59,577 bases of DNA. Origin: an uncultured Bacteroidota bacterium. GTDB taxonomy: Bacteria > Bacteroidota > Bacteroidia > Chitinophagales > Chitinophagaceae. The stretch is taken from assembly GCA_903831935.1 (NCBI GenBank), contig CAIKZP010000050.1, positions 1-59,577 on the forward strand. Reading direction: 5' to 3'. Below, piece by piece: positions 52,852 through 59,577 of the stretch. The position numbers and the translations under genes were made by a program. Under the pieces are notes generated by a model. The model ran no database searches and was not told where the DNA came from. It saw nothing but the letters and a program-made list of their open reading frames with translations. Each line of letters starts with the position of its first letter. Position 1 is the stretch's first letter.

Positions 52852-53844
52852 CTAACTAAATAATCCGCCTTTTTTAAGGGTTCTTATGCTTTCGCCAATT
52901 TTAAATCCATTATTATAGATTTCAATTTTATAATCGCCTTCTGCGTATTTGTCTGTTTTTTTCCAGTTAAAACTTACTGGGGTTAATTTACCTTGCTCAT
53001 ATGAAACGGTCACTTTATTAGTAAACGCTTTTTCTCCTTCTTCACGGGTATTAAAATTGCCGCCGTCTTTAAATATTTTTCCGTCTGGTCCGGTAATAAC
53101 AATGTATAAATCTTTTGAACCAGATGGGGTAACACGGTTAGGATCTAAAACAAAATTTACACGCATAAAATCGGCACGTTTAGCAGTAGTTGTTTCTTTT
53201 TCTTTACCACTACTTTTTACATCAATAGCAGTAATGCCAATATTTGAAGCATGTAGTGTAGAAGCAACATCTACTTTTTCTGCCAACTGTTGTTTTTCAG
53301 TGGTGGTTTTATTAAGATTCTGTTCTAAGTTTTGTTTATCAGAAGTTAACTGTGTTTTTTCGGTATTCAACTGTTGGTTAGTAGAAGTAAGTTGTTTATT
53401 TTCTCCTTTCAATTGTTCTATTTCTACAAACAAGCCATTGATTTTTCCGTTTAACTCGCTAATCATTTTTTTAGCATCAGATAATTCTGCGGCGGTAGCA
53501 TTTTTCTTGCGAAGAATGCCACTGATATTGCCTTTCAATTGTTGAATCTCCGTGCTTTTTTCAGCCAATGAGCCTTGTAGCTGAATATTGGTTTGCGTTA
53601 AAGAATCTGCCTTAGCCGATACCAATAAAAAGTCTTGTTGTATAGCCGACCTAGCGCTATCAATATTGGTAATTTTAGTTTCTAAAAGCGTAACTGTTTC
53701 TTTTGTTTTGCTTTTGTCGTAAAATATATAAGCCCAAGTAAGTACTAAAGCCGTAATTAAAATGCCATAAATAAGTTTGCGATTGTCATTACCCTGTGGG
53801 GCCTGTTGCGCATAATTTGATGTTGGAGTAGTAGAATAACTCAT
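52852..53844 (-). CDS. Membrane-anchored coiled-coil protein
   Basis: A 330-residue protein. After a short polar N-terminus there is one transmembrane helix at about residues 24-42 (KLIYGILITALVLTWAYIFY). A long coiled coil covers about 48-195, rich in LETKI, LQGSLAEKS, QLKGENKQL and LNTEKTQLTSDKQNLEQ heptads. A C-terminal beta-rich globular domain follows at about 200-330 (DPNRVTPSGSKDLYIVITGPDGKIF; KTDKYAEGDYKIEIYNNGFKIGES). The domain resembles small periplasmic Ig-like folds. The topology suggests an envelope spacer or scaffold. I do not recognise a named family. Confidence 0.7.
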   Translation of the reverse strand: MSYSTTPTSNYAQQAPQGNDNRKLIYGILITALVLTWAYIFYDKSKTKETVTLLETKITNIDSARSAIQQDFLLVSAKADSLTQTNIQLQGSLAEKSTEIQQLKGNISGILRKKNATAAELSDAKKMISELNGKINGLFVEIEQLKGENKQLTSTNQQLNTEKTQLTSDKQNLEQNLNKTTTEKQQLAEKVDVASTLHASNIGITAIDVKSSGKEKETTTAKRADFMRVNFVLDPNRVTPSGSKDLYIVITGPDGKIFKDGGNFNTREEGEKAFTNKVTVSYEQGKLTPVSFNWKKTDKYAEGDYKIEIYNNGFKIGESIRTLKKGGLFS

Positions 53845-53959
53845 AAAATTTGAATTTAAGTGTTCAATGTTAAAATTACTAAAACCGTGCCAAATTGCTT
53901 TTTTAGCTTATTTTTCATTTAATTATTAAGAACCTGTGTGTAATAGTTCTATTAAATGA

Positions 53960-53990
53960 TTTGCATTTTAAAAAGCTTATGCCATCTTTG
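53960..53990 (+). promoter_or_regulatory. Promoter of holA, near-consensus and adjacent to the start codon
   Basis: TTTG (53960-53963), a spacer of exactly 19 bases, then CATCTTTG (53983-53990), which is 7 of 8 matches to TAnnTTTG. The box ends 5 bases before the holA ATG at 53996. In Bacteroidota the start of transcription lies a few bases after this box, so the mRNA would begin at or next to the ATG. Confidence 0.5.
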
Positions 53991-53995
53991 TAACC

Positions 53996-54994
53996 ATGTC
54001 TGCAGAAAAGATCATCGCTGATTTTAAGAAAAAACTATTCAAACCCGTCTATTGGTTAGAAGGGGAGGAATCTTATTATATAGACCAGATTGTGAATTTT
54101 GCAGAACACCATATTTTAACCGAGGCGGAAGCAGGATTTAATCTATCTATTTTTTACGGGAAAGATGCAGATTGGGCAAGTGTATTAAATGCTTGTATGC
54201 GCTATCCAATGTTTGCAGAAAGACAAGTAGTGCTCTTAAAAGAAGCACAGCACATGAAGGATATTGATAAGTTAGAAAACTATATCGACAATCCTTTAAA
54301 GAGCACCGTGTTTGTGGTGAGTTATAAAGAGAAAAAAGCAGATGGCAGATCAAAATTTGGTAAACTATTAAAAGCAAAGACTGAGTTTTTCTCTACCAAA
54401 AAAATGTACGAGTCGGCACTGCCAGACTGGACCAATAAAATGGTTTTACAGCATGGGTTAACTATTAGTCCTAAGGCACTCGCTTTATTGGTAGACCATA
54501 TAGGAAACGACTTAAGTAGAATTGAAAACGAAATTGAAAAATTAGCAGTTAATCTTGGTGCCAGAAAAGGTATTACCGAAGACGATATTGAAAACTATAT
54601 TGGTATTAGTAAAGAATTCAATGTTTTTGAAATGCAAGATGCCATTGCTAAAAAAGATTTGGCAAAAGCCATTCGAATTATTGGCTATTTTGAATCGAAT
54701 CCCAAAGCGGCTCCAATCGTTTTAATATTGCCTTCAATCTATACTTTCTTTAGTAAAGTATTTATGATTTTTGGAATGGCTAAAACCGATGATCATTCGG
54801 TGGCAACAGAAATTGGCGTGAATCCTTATTTTGTAAAAGACTATACCAATGCTGCTAGAAAGTATGCTTACGAAGGGGTTGAGCGAATTTTGCTATTGCT
54901 ACACGAGTATAATTTAAGAAGTGTAGGCGTGAACGATGGAGGAACATCTGATGCAGGTTTATTAAAAGAAATGGTTGTAAAAATGATGCAATAG
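53996..54994 (+). CDS. holA: DNA polymerase III subunit delta
   Basis: The clamp-loader subunit that opens the beta sliding clamp. The 332-residue protein has the HolA fold pattern: the N-terminal YWLEGEESYYIDQIVNF, the clamp-binding region YPMFAERQVVLLKEAQHM, then the helical lid (LLVDHIGNDLSRIENEIEKLAVN) and the C-terminal collar domain. It is divergent from the coiled-coil gene and its end is 5 bases from the convergent ribF end. Confidence 0.9.
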   Translation: MSAEKIIADFKKKLFKPVYWLEGEESYYIDQIVNFAEHHILTEAEAGFNLSIFYGKDADWASVLNACMRYPMFAERQVVLLKEAQHMKDIDKLENYIDNPLKSTVFVVSYKEKKADGRSKFGKLLKAKTEFFSTKKMYESALPDWTNKMVLQHGLTISPKALALLVDHIGNDLSRIENEIEKLAVNLGARKGITEDDIENYIGISKEFNVFEMQDAIAKKDLAKAIRIIGYFESNPKAAPIVLILPSIYTFFSKVFMIFGMAKTDDHSVATEIGVNPYFVKDYTNAARKYAYEGVERILLLLHEYNLRSVGVNDGGTSDAGLLKEMVVKMMQ

Positions 54995-54999
54995 CATTT

Positions 55000-55941
55000 T
55001 TATTCTAAAGCTTTAATTGCGCTATTTTTATCTTTTGCTAATTGTTCTTTTAGTGCTTCTAGTCCTGCAAATTTTTGTTCTGATCTTAAAAAATGGTGTA
55101 CAGAAACTTGTAAAATTTCTCCGTAAATATCTGCATCAAATTCAAAAAGATTTACTTCAATTACGCGAACTGTTCCCTCAATGGTAGGACGGAAACCAAT
55201 ATTCATCATCCCTTTATAAATTGTTTGAGGATTCGCATTTTTAATTTGAGCAGTCACTGCATAAACCCCATTGCCAGGTATTAGTTTTTCTGATGAGGCA
55301 ATTGATAAGTTAGCCGTAGGATATCCAATGGTACGTCCTACTTGGTTGCCTTTAACAATTGTTCCTTCAAAAAAATAGGGGTATCCTAATAATTGATTGG
55401 CTGTTGCAATATCTGCATTTAATAATGCGTGTCTTATTTTAGTGGAACTGATAATTACCTCATTATATAAATGTTCAGGAATTTCTTTTACTATAAAACC
55501 TAATTGAGTAGCATACTGCTGAAGTAATTCAAAATTGCCGGTTCTGTTTTTACCAAATTTATGGTCGTAACCAATAATCATGGTATGTGGTTGAAAGTTT
55601 TTTACCAAAAAGTCGGTAATGTATGCTTCGGCAGATTGGTTAGCGAAGGTTTGGTCGAATGGAATAATCACTAAATGATCAATACCTGCTGTTGCTAGTA
55701 ATTCTATTTTTTCGTTGGGAGTGGCTAGTAATTTTATTTCGCCCGGTACTTTAGCAATTACCGAACGAGGGTGGGGGTAAAAACTAATAATAACAGATTC
55801 GCCGCCAATTCTAGCAGCCTCGTTTTTCAATTGTGCAATGATTTGTCGATGCCCTAAATGAACCCCGTCAAACGTGCCAATGGTAATAACCGCTTTTTTA
55901 AATTTGGGCAATGGACCTTCCAACTGATAATGTACCTGCAT
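55000..55941 (-). CDS. ribF: Bifunctional riboflavin kinase / FAD synthetase
   Basis: Makes FMN from riboflavin and FAD from FMN. It has 313 residues from ATG 55941 (MQVHYQLEGPL). The N-terminal FAD synthetase domain has TIGTFDGVHLGHRQI and ISFYPHPRS, and the late motif ISSTKIRHALL. The C-terminal kinase domain has GRTIGYPTANL and YKGMMNIGFRPTI. A frame extension to 55992 would add residues ahead of the conserved start. TAGATTTG on the minus strand at 55958-55951 is a possible -7 box nine bases before the ATG. Confidence 0.93.
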   Translation of the reverse strand: MQVHYQLEGPLPKFKKAVITIGTFDGVHLGHRQIIAQLKNEAARIGGESVIISFYPHPRSVIAKVPGEIKLLATPNEKIELLATAGIDHLVIIPFDQTFANQSAEAYITDFLVKNFQPHTMIIGYDHKFGKNRTGNFELLQQYATQLGFIVKEIPEHLYNEVIISSTKIRHALLNADIATANQLLGYPYFFEGTIVKGNQVGRTIGYPTANLSIASSEKLIPGNGVYAVTAQIKNANPQTIYKGMMNIGFRPTIEGTVRVIEVNLFEFDADIYGEILQVSVHHFLRSEQKFAGLEALKEQLAKDKNSAIKALE

Positions 55942-56052
55942 AATTGGGTGCAAATCTAATACATCGTGCCCAAGAGAGAAAGCCAAACCCAATAAAATAA
56001 AATCAATCTAATAACTAACTGCCTCGATGCCCTATTTTTAAAGCCTATATTG

Positions 56053-56060
56053 TACATTTG
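56053..56060 (+). promoter_or_regulatory. Candidate -7 box for purM
   Basis: TACATTTG is an exact TAnnTTTG match ending 30 bases before the purM ATG at 56091. The expected -33 TTG is not visible. Confidence 0.4.
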
Positions 56061-56090
56061 TAACTATTATAGAAATTCCAAAATTCCAGT

Positions 56091-57260
56091 ATGTCTTTAT
56101 ACGCACAACGCGGTGTTTCAGCTCAAAAAGAAGAAGTGCATGCCGCCATTCAAAAACTGGATCAAGGATTATACCCTGATGCATTTTGTAAAATTTACCC
56201 AGATTTCCTTTGCGGAGACGCTGATTGGGTAAATATCATGCATGCAGATGGTGCAGGTACCAAAAGTATTCTAGCCTATTTGTATTGGAAAGAAACGGGT
56301 GATGCAACGGTTTGGGAAGGAATTGCCCAAGACGCTGTAGCCATGAATTTAGACGATTTATTGTGCGTAGGAATTACAGACAATATATTATTCTCCTCCA
56401 CCATTGATCGGAATAAATTATTGATTCCTGGCGAAGTATTAGAAAAAATCATCAATGGCACACAGTCGTTTTTTAATCAATTACGCAGTTTTGGCGTAAA
56501 CATTCATTACCTAGGAGGAGAAACTGCCGATGTAGGAGATGTGGTTCGCACCATTGCGGTAAACGGAACAATGACGGCAAGATGGCCCAAAAACAAATTG
56601 ATTACCAACGAAAAAATTACCGAGGGTAATGTAATAGTTGGTTTCTCAAGTTTTGGACAAGCTAATTACGAATCTGAATACAATAGTGGATTAGGCAGTA
56701 ATGGCCTAACTAGTGCAAGGCATGATGTGTTAAGTAAGCACTATGCAAAAGAATATCCCGAAACATTTGAGCCTAAATTGAATGATGCGGTAGTGTATTT
56801 AGGAAAGAATAAAATGCAAGACCCAATAACGGTAAATGGTAAAAGCACCAATATTGGTAAGTTATTGCTATCTCCAACACGTACCTATGCGCCATTAATG
56901 AAGCAATTGTTGGACCAGCATTTTGATGCAATCACAGGGGTGATTCATTGTAGTGGCGGTGGTCAAACTAAGTGTATGAAGTATTTGCCAAAACCACTTA
57001 AAATAATGAAAGACAATTTGTTCGAAGCTCCACCTATATTTAAATTGATACAAGAAAACTCTGGCGCATCTGATTATGAAATGTACCAAGTATTTAATAT
57101 GGGGCATCGTTTAGAAGTATTTACTAATAGCAATTCGGCAGCTGCAATGATTGATATTGCAAATAGCTTGGGTATTGAAGCGCAAATTATTGGATCTGTT
57201 GCCGCCTCCAATAAAAAGGAATTATTGCTGAAAGGCAGTTTTGGAGAATTGAATTATTAA
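56091..57260 (+). CDS. purM: Phosphoribosylformylglycinamidine cyclo-ligase
   Basis: AIR synthetase of de novo purine synthesis, forming aminoimidazole ribotide from FGAM with ATP. The 389-residue protein has the signature MHADGAGTKSILAY, the metal-binding MNLDDLLCVG, HYLGGETADVGD and VNGTMTARWPKN. The dimerising PurM fold continues through SSFGQANYESEYNSGLGSNGL. It is somewhat longer than E. coli PurM (about 345) and belongs to the form common in Bacteroidota. ftsE follows 42 bases downstream past a weak terminator. Confidence 0.9.
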   Translation: MSLYAQRGVSAQKEEVHAAIQKLDQGLYPDAFCKIYPDFLCGDADWVNIMHADGAGTKSILAYLYWKETGDATVWEGIAQDAVAMNLDDLLCVGITDNILFSSTIDRNKLLIPGEVLEKIINGTQSFFNQLRSFGVNIHYLGGETADVGDVVRTIAVNGTMTARWPKNKLITNEKITEGNVIVGFSSFGQANYESEYNSGLGSNGLTSARHDVLSKHYAKEYPETFEPKLNDAVVYLGKNKMQDPITVNGKSTNIGKLLLSPTRTYAPLMKQLLDQHFDAITGVIHCSGGGQTKCMKYLPKPLKIMKDNLFEAPPIFKLIQENSGASDYEMYQVFNMGHRLEVFTNSNSAAAMIDIANSLGIEAQIIGSVAASNKKELLLKGSFGELNY

Positions 57261-57267
57261 TTTTAAC

Positions 57268-57290
57268 AATAGAAAACAGTTCTATTTTTT
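57268..57290 (+). terminator. Weak intrinsic terminator between purM and ftsE
   Basis: AATAGAA (57268-57274) pairs with TTCTATT (57280-57286) around AACAG, followed by four more T bases. The stem is AT-rich and so weak. Confidence 0.5.
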
Positions 57291-57302
57291 TAAATTAGCA
57301 CT

Positions 57303-57983
57303 ATGTCTGAAGCAGTTGTATCAATCAAGAATGCCAATATATACCAAGGTTCAAACCTTATATTAGAGAATGTAAACTTCGAAGTACATAAAGGCGAATT
57401 TGTATACCTAGTAGGAAAAACGGGTACAGGCAAGAGTAGTCTTCTAAAAACTTTATACGGAGAACTTACGCTAAAAGAGGGTATTGGCAATGTGGTAGGA
57501 TTTGATTTGTTGGATATGGACTGGAAGAAAGTGCCATTTCTGCGTAGAAATTTAGGCGTGATTTTTCAGGATTTTCAATTGTTAACCGATAGAAGCGTTT
57601 ACGAAAATTTAAAATTCGTTTTAAAAGCCACTGGTTGGACCGATGAGCGACTAATAGAAGGTAAAATCAACGACGTGCTTGATAAAGTTGGCTTAAAAAG
57701 CAAGGGCTTTAAAATGCCATTTGAAATGAGTGGTGGAGAGCAACAACGTGTTGATATAGCCAGGGCCTTACTCAATTCTCCTAAATTAATATTGGCCGAT
57801 GAGCCAACTGGCAATCTAGATCCAGAAACTAGTGATGAAATCATGCAATTGCTCATTCAAATTGCCAAAGACTATGGCACTACCGTTATTATGGCTACCC
57901 ATGATTTTATTGTAATTAATCGTTATCCATCAAGAATGCTCAAAACAGAAATGGGTAAATTGATTGATAGTGCGGCTAGTTAA
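57303..57983 (+). CDS. ftsE: Cell division ATP-binding protein FtsE
   Basis: The ATPase of the FtsEX complex, which activates peptidoglycan hydrolases at the septum. The 226-residue ABC domain has Walker A GKTGTGKS at residues 38-45, a Q-loop in [21 protein letters not shown], the signature [16 protein letters not shown], and Walker [15 protein letters not shown]. The H-loop is in MATHDF. The FtsE-like wording ([21 protein letters not shown]) distinguishes it from lipoprotein exporters such as LolD, although the two are close. ftsX is not adjacent. Confidence 0.87.
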   Translation: MSEAVVSIKNANIYQGSNLILENVNFEVHKGEFVYLVGKTGTGKSSLLKTLYGELTLKEGIGNVVGFDLLDMDWKKVPFLRRNLGVIFQDFQLLTDRSVYENLKFVLKATGWTDERLIEGKINDVLDKVGLKSKGFKMPFEMSGGEQQRVDIARALLNSPKLILADEPTGNLDPETSDEIMQLLIQIAKDYGTTVIMATHDFIVINRYPSRMLKTEMGKLIDSAAS

Positions 57984-57995
57984 GAATTTGGGATT

Positions 57996-59132
57996 TTAAT
58001 TTTCTCCCCAAATCCATTTTACTTGTTTCTTGGCATTTTCAGCGCTATTAAATAGTCCATTTAATAAACGTTTTCTTCCGTTAATTTCTTCTGAAGTAAA
58101 AGGTTGGTGGTATAATTGTGCAATGATTTCTTGGAAAGCATTGGCAGTTGAACCAACATGGCAAGCAGATGAAAGGCCTGAACCTTCTATTGTAGCATCA
58201 TTCACAACACAATGACGTCCATGGTATAAGGCATTTACCAATTTCACTTTCATGCCAGTAAAAGTATAAGAAGGCAATACATTGATATGCGCTTTAGCAA
58301 TCATGTCTTGCATTTCATTTTCAGTTGGATTGGCTACCAAACAGGTATGGGTTTGCTGGTGAGCCAATTCAAGTAGTTTCTTTGAGGGGTTTTTCCCAGC
58401 AATAACAAGAGGTGTTTTTAATTTATGAAATACTTTCTCTAGCAGCCAAATTGCTGCTTTTTCATTTGCATCAATGCTTAGGTCTGCATGGTATAAGCAA
58501 TAATTACCCATGCCTTCAATGCCAGATACTTGCCAATCGGGTAGGTATAATGGAAGGTGTTCAATATTGCTACATCCAAACTCATTTCGGTACACTGCAT
58601 CGTCCTTTTCGGTAACACCCCAAAATATTGCTTTCTTGGCTAGGGCAGCTTCGTACTTACGCAATAACCTGCTTTCATTCCAGTAGTAGATTTTTTTTAT
58701 CAGGGTATTGCTATTTCTATAAAGGTCTCGGTAGTATTGGTATTCTACATTGTGAAGTCGAACAAAGCATTTTCTATTGGCGAACCTTTGATCCATGATA
58801 GGATAACTGCAATGCACACCTTCCATTAATATTGGGTAATTGTCCTTTAATAAATTGACAATCAGTTCTTCATTCTTTCTGCTAGCTACAATATAAGGAA
58901 GGCTTGTTGAAATGGCTTTGTGTCCTTTTTCTCTTTTATAGTACTGTACCGATTCGCAAAATTGGTTTAATGCAGGTTGTACTGCTCTACCATACTCAAA
59001 ACAATGCAAGTGGATTTTAACGCCAGCTGCTTGAAGTGCGGGGAGTTTATAGAACACATCATAAGCTCCACCATAGTCGGCCGGAAGCGGAATGTTGAAT
59101 GCAATGATATGTAGGTGTTTATTGGAGTTCAA
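57996..59132 (-). CDS. Glycosyltransferase (GT4-like)
   Basis: A protein of about 378 residues with the two-Rossmann-domain GT-B layout: LHIIAFNIPLPADYGGAYDVFYKLPAL at the start, CFVRLHNVEYQYYRDL in the N-terminal domain, and in the C-terminal domain LVIAGKNPSKKLLELA, AHINVLPSYTFTGMKVKLVNALYHGRHCVVND. I chose TTG 59132, two bases after the upstream gene's stop; an earlier TTG at 59162 would overlap that gene by 29 bases. It probably adds a sugar to a surface polysaccharide or glycolipid. The donor and acceptor cannot be read from sequence. Confidence 0.78.
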   Translation of the reverse strand: MNSNKHLHIIAFNIPLPADYGGAYDVFYKLPALQAAGVKIHLHCFEYGRAVQPALNQFCESVQYYKREKGHKAISTSLPYIVASRKNEELIVNLLKDNYPILMEGVHCSYPIMDQRFANRKCFVRLHNVEYQYYRDLYRNSNTLIKKIYYWNESRLLRKYEAALAKKAIFWGVTEKDDAVYRNEFGCSNIEHLPLYLPDWQVSGIEGMGNYCLYHADLSIDANEKAAIWLLEKVFHKLKTPLVIAGKNPSKKLLELAHQQTHTCLVANPTENEMQDMIAKAHINVLPSYTFTGMKVKLVNALYHGRHCVVNDATIEGSGLSSACHVGSTANAFQEIIAQLYHQPFTSEEINGRKRLLNGLFNSAENAKKQVKWIWGEN

Positions 59133-59133
59133 T

Positions 59134-59577
59134 CTAAATAAATAGGTTTTTGTAAAAGTCAATTAATCCGAGCTGTTCGTGATTCCAATGAAGGGTTTCA
59201 CGCGCTTTTTGGCAATTTAACTGAAGTCTTTGGTATAAAACATTGTCGTCAAGTAATTTGTTCAATGCGGCTGCAATTGTTTCTGATTCGGTATTGGGTA
59301 TTAAATAGGCCACCTCGTAAATATCATTAATGGCTCGGTATTCTGGGTAATCTACACAAAGTTGTGGAATACCCGCCATGATATAGTCGAAAAAACGGTT
59401 GGCTAAAGAATGGTATTGGTTAAGCCCTGCTTGGTCGAAAAGGGTTAATCCAATATAAGCAGTAGGCGTTATTTTACGCAGTTCGGCTGGAGGAATAGCG
59501 GGTTCTATTGAAACTTTATTAGTAAGTAAATTTCTTTTAATATTTGATAATGATTGTGTTATAAAATTTCCATTACC
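59134..59577 (-). CDS. Glycosyltransferase, C-terminal part (5' end outside window)
   Basis: About 147 C-terminal residues of a GT-B glycosyltransferase enter at the window edge and stop at 59134. The nucleotide-sugar-binding region is seen in YIGLTLFDQAGLNQYHSLANRFFDYIMAGIPQL, with CVDYPEY, and a final helix TLHWNHEQLGLIDFYKNLF. The stop codon lies just before the start of the next glycosyltransferase gene on the same strand, so the two are co-transcribed and probably act in one surface-glycan pathway. Confidence 0.82.
   Translation of the reverse strand, partial: GNGNFITQSLSNIKRNLLTNKVSIEPAIPPAELRKITPTAYIGLTLFDQAGLNQYHSLANRFFDYIMAGIPQLCVDYPEYRAINDIYEVAYLIPNTESETIAAALNKLLDDNVLYQRLQLNCQKARETLHWNHEQLGLIDFYKNLFI

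Noticed and set aside
52949..53545. Long plus-strand frame (198 codons) antisense to the coiled-coil gene
   Set aside because: The repetitive heptad codons of the coiled-coil gene leave the opposite strand open. The translation is a low-complexity Phe/Ser/Cys-rich sequence with no family pattern.
7328..57290. Search for CRISPR arrays, tRNAs, insertion-sequence ends and attachment sites
   Set aside because: All intergenic inverted repeats found are short hairpins consistent with terminators or operators. I saw no regularly spaced direct repeats, no cloverleaf-type sequence, and no transposase or integrase reading frame.

Overview
The window is AT-rich chromosomal DNA from a member of the Bacteroidota, most likely family Chitinophagaceae. 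The evidence is a SusC/SusD pair, LolA, a Bacteroidota-type PurM and ClpC, lipoproteins with short Leu-Ala-Cys lipoboxes, and promoter boxes of the TAnnTTTG type instead of the sigma-70 consensus. I see no insertion sequence, prophage, CRISPR array, tRNA or rRNA. Genes are densely packed, often convergent with short tail overlaps, and separated by intrinsic terminators.

Layout. 1-7.3 kb: a truncated tryptophanase-type beta-lyase gene with operator-like palindromes upstream, an unrecognised protein, an RsuA-family pseudouridine synthase, a half-length DUF1456 protein, a GH63 glycosidase, a coupled ECF sigma/membrane protein pair and an NlpC/P60 hydrolase. 7.3-15.3 kb: a 50-residue membrane protein, a small lipoprotein, a secreted Pmp3-like protein, a GH13 lipoprotein, pyrF, a GDSL hydrolase, kynureninase, glutaryl-CoA dehydrogenase, shikimate kinase and a DUF423 protein. 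15.3-27.8 kb is a housekeeping block: ftsK, lolA, rnz, rpsO, pnp, prmA, plsY, a YdeI-like protein, dnaG and a DeoR-type regulator.

27.8-36.5 kb is a nutrient-uptake locus: SusC, SusD, a DUF4397 lipoprotein, then a macroglobulin/TonB-plug protein behind a terminator. A 17-codon reading frame with a Shine-Dalgarno-like sequence precedes susC. 36.5-39.5 kb carries a STAS-like protein divergent from clpC.

39.5-51.2 kb is a glucose, maltodextrin and glycogen block. An MFS hexose transporter and ROK kinase are divergent from glgA, glgC, a second MFS transporter, a periplasmic GH13 enzyme, an esterase and glgB. The inferred flow is extracellular alpha-glucan to maltodextrin to glucose phosphate to glycogen. 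No glycogen phosphorylase or debranching enzyme lies in the window.

51.2-59.6 kb: a 100-residue unknown protein, an orphan histidine kinase, a membrane coiled-coil protein, holA, ribF, purM, ftsE and two glycosyltransferases, the last cut by the window end.

Most of this is ordinary core genome. I found no convincing wholly new system. The points most worth checking are the paired palindromes upstream of the lyase gene, the short frame and inverted repeat before susC, a possible leaderless holA mRNA, the ROK kinase without zinc cysteines, and several small or unrecognised genes.
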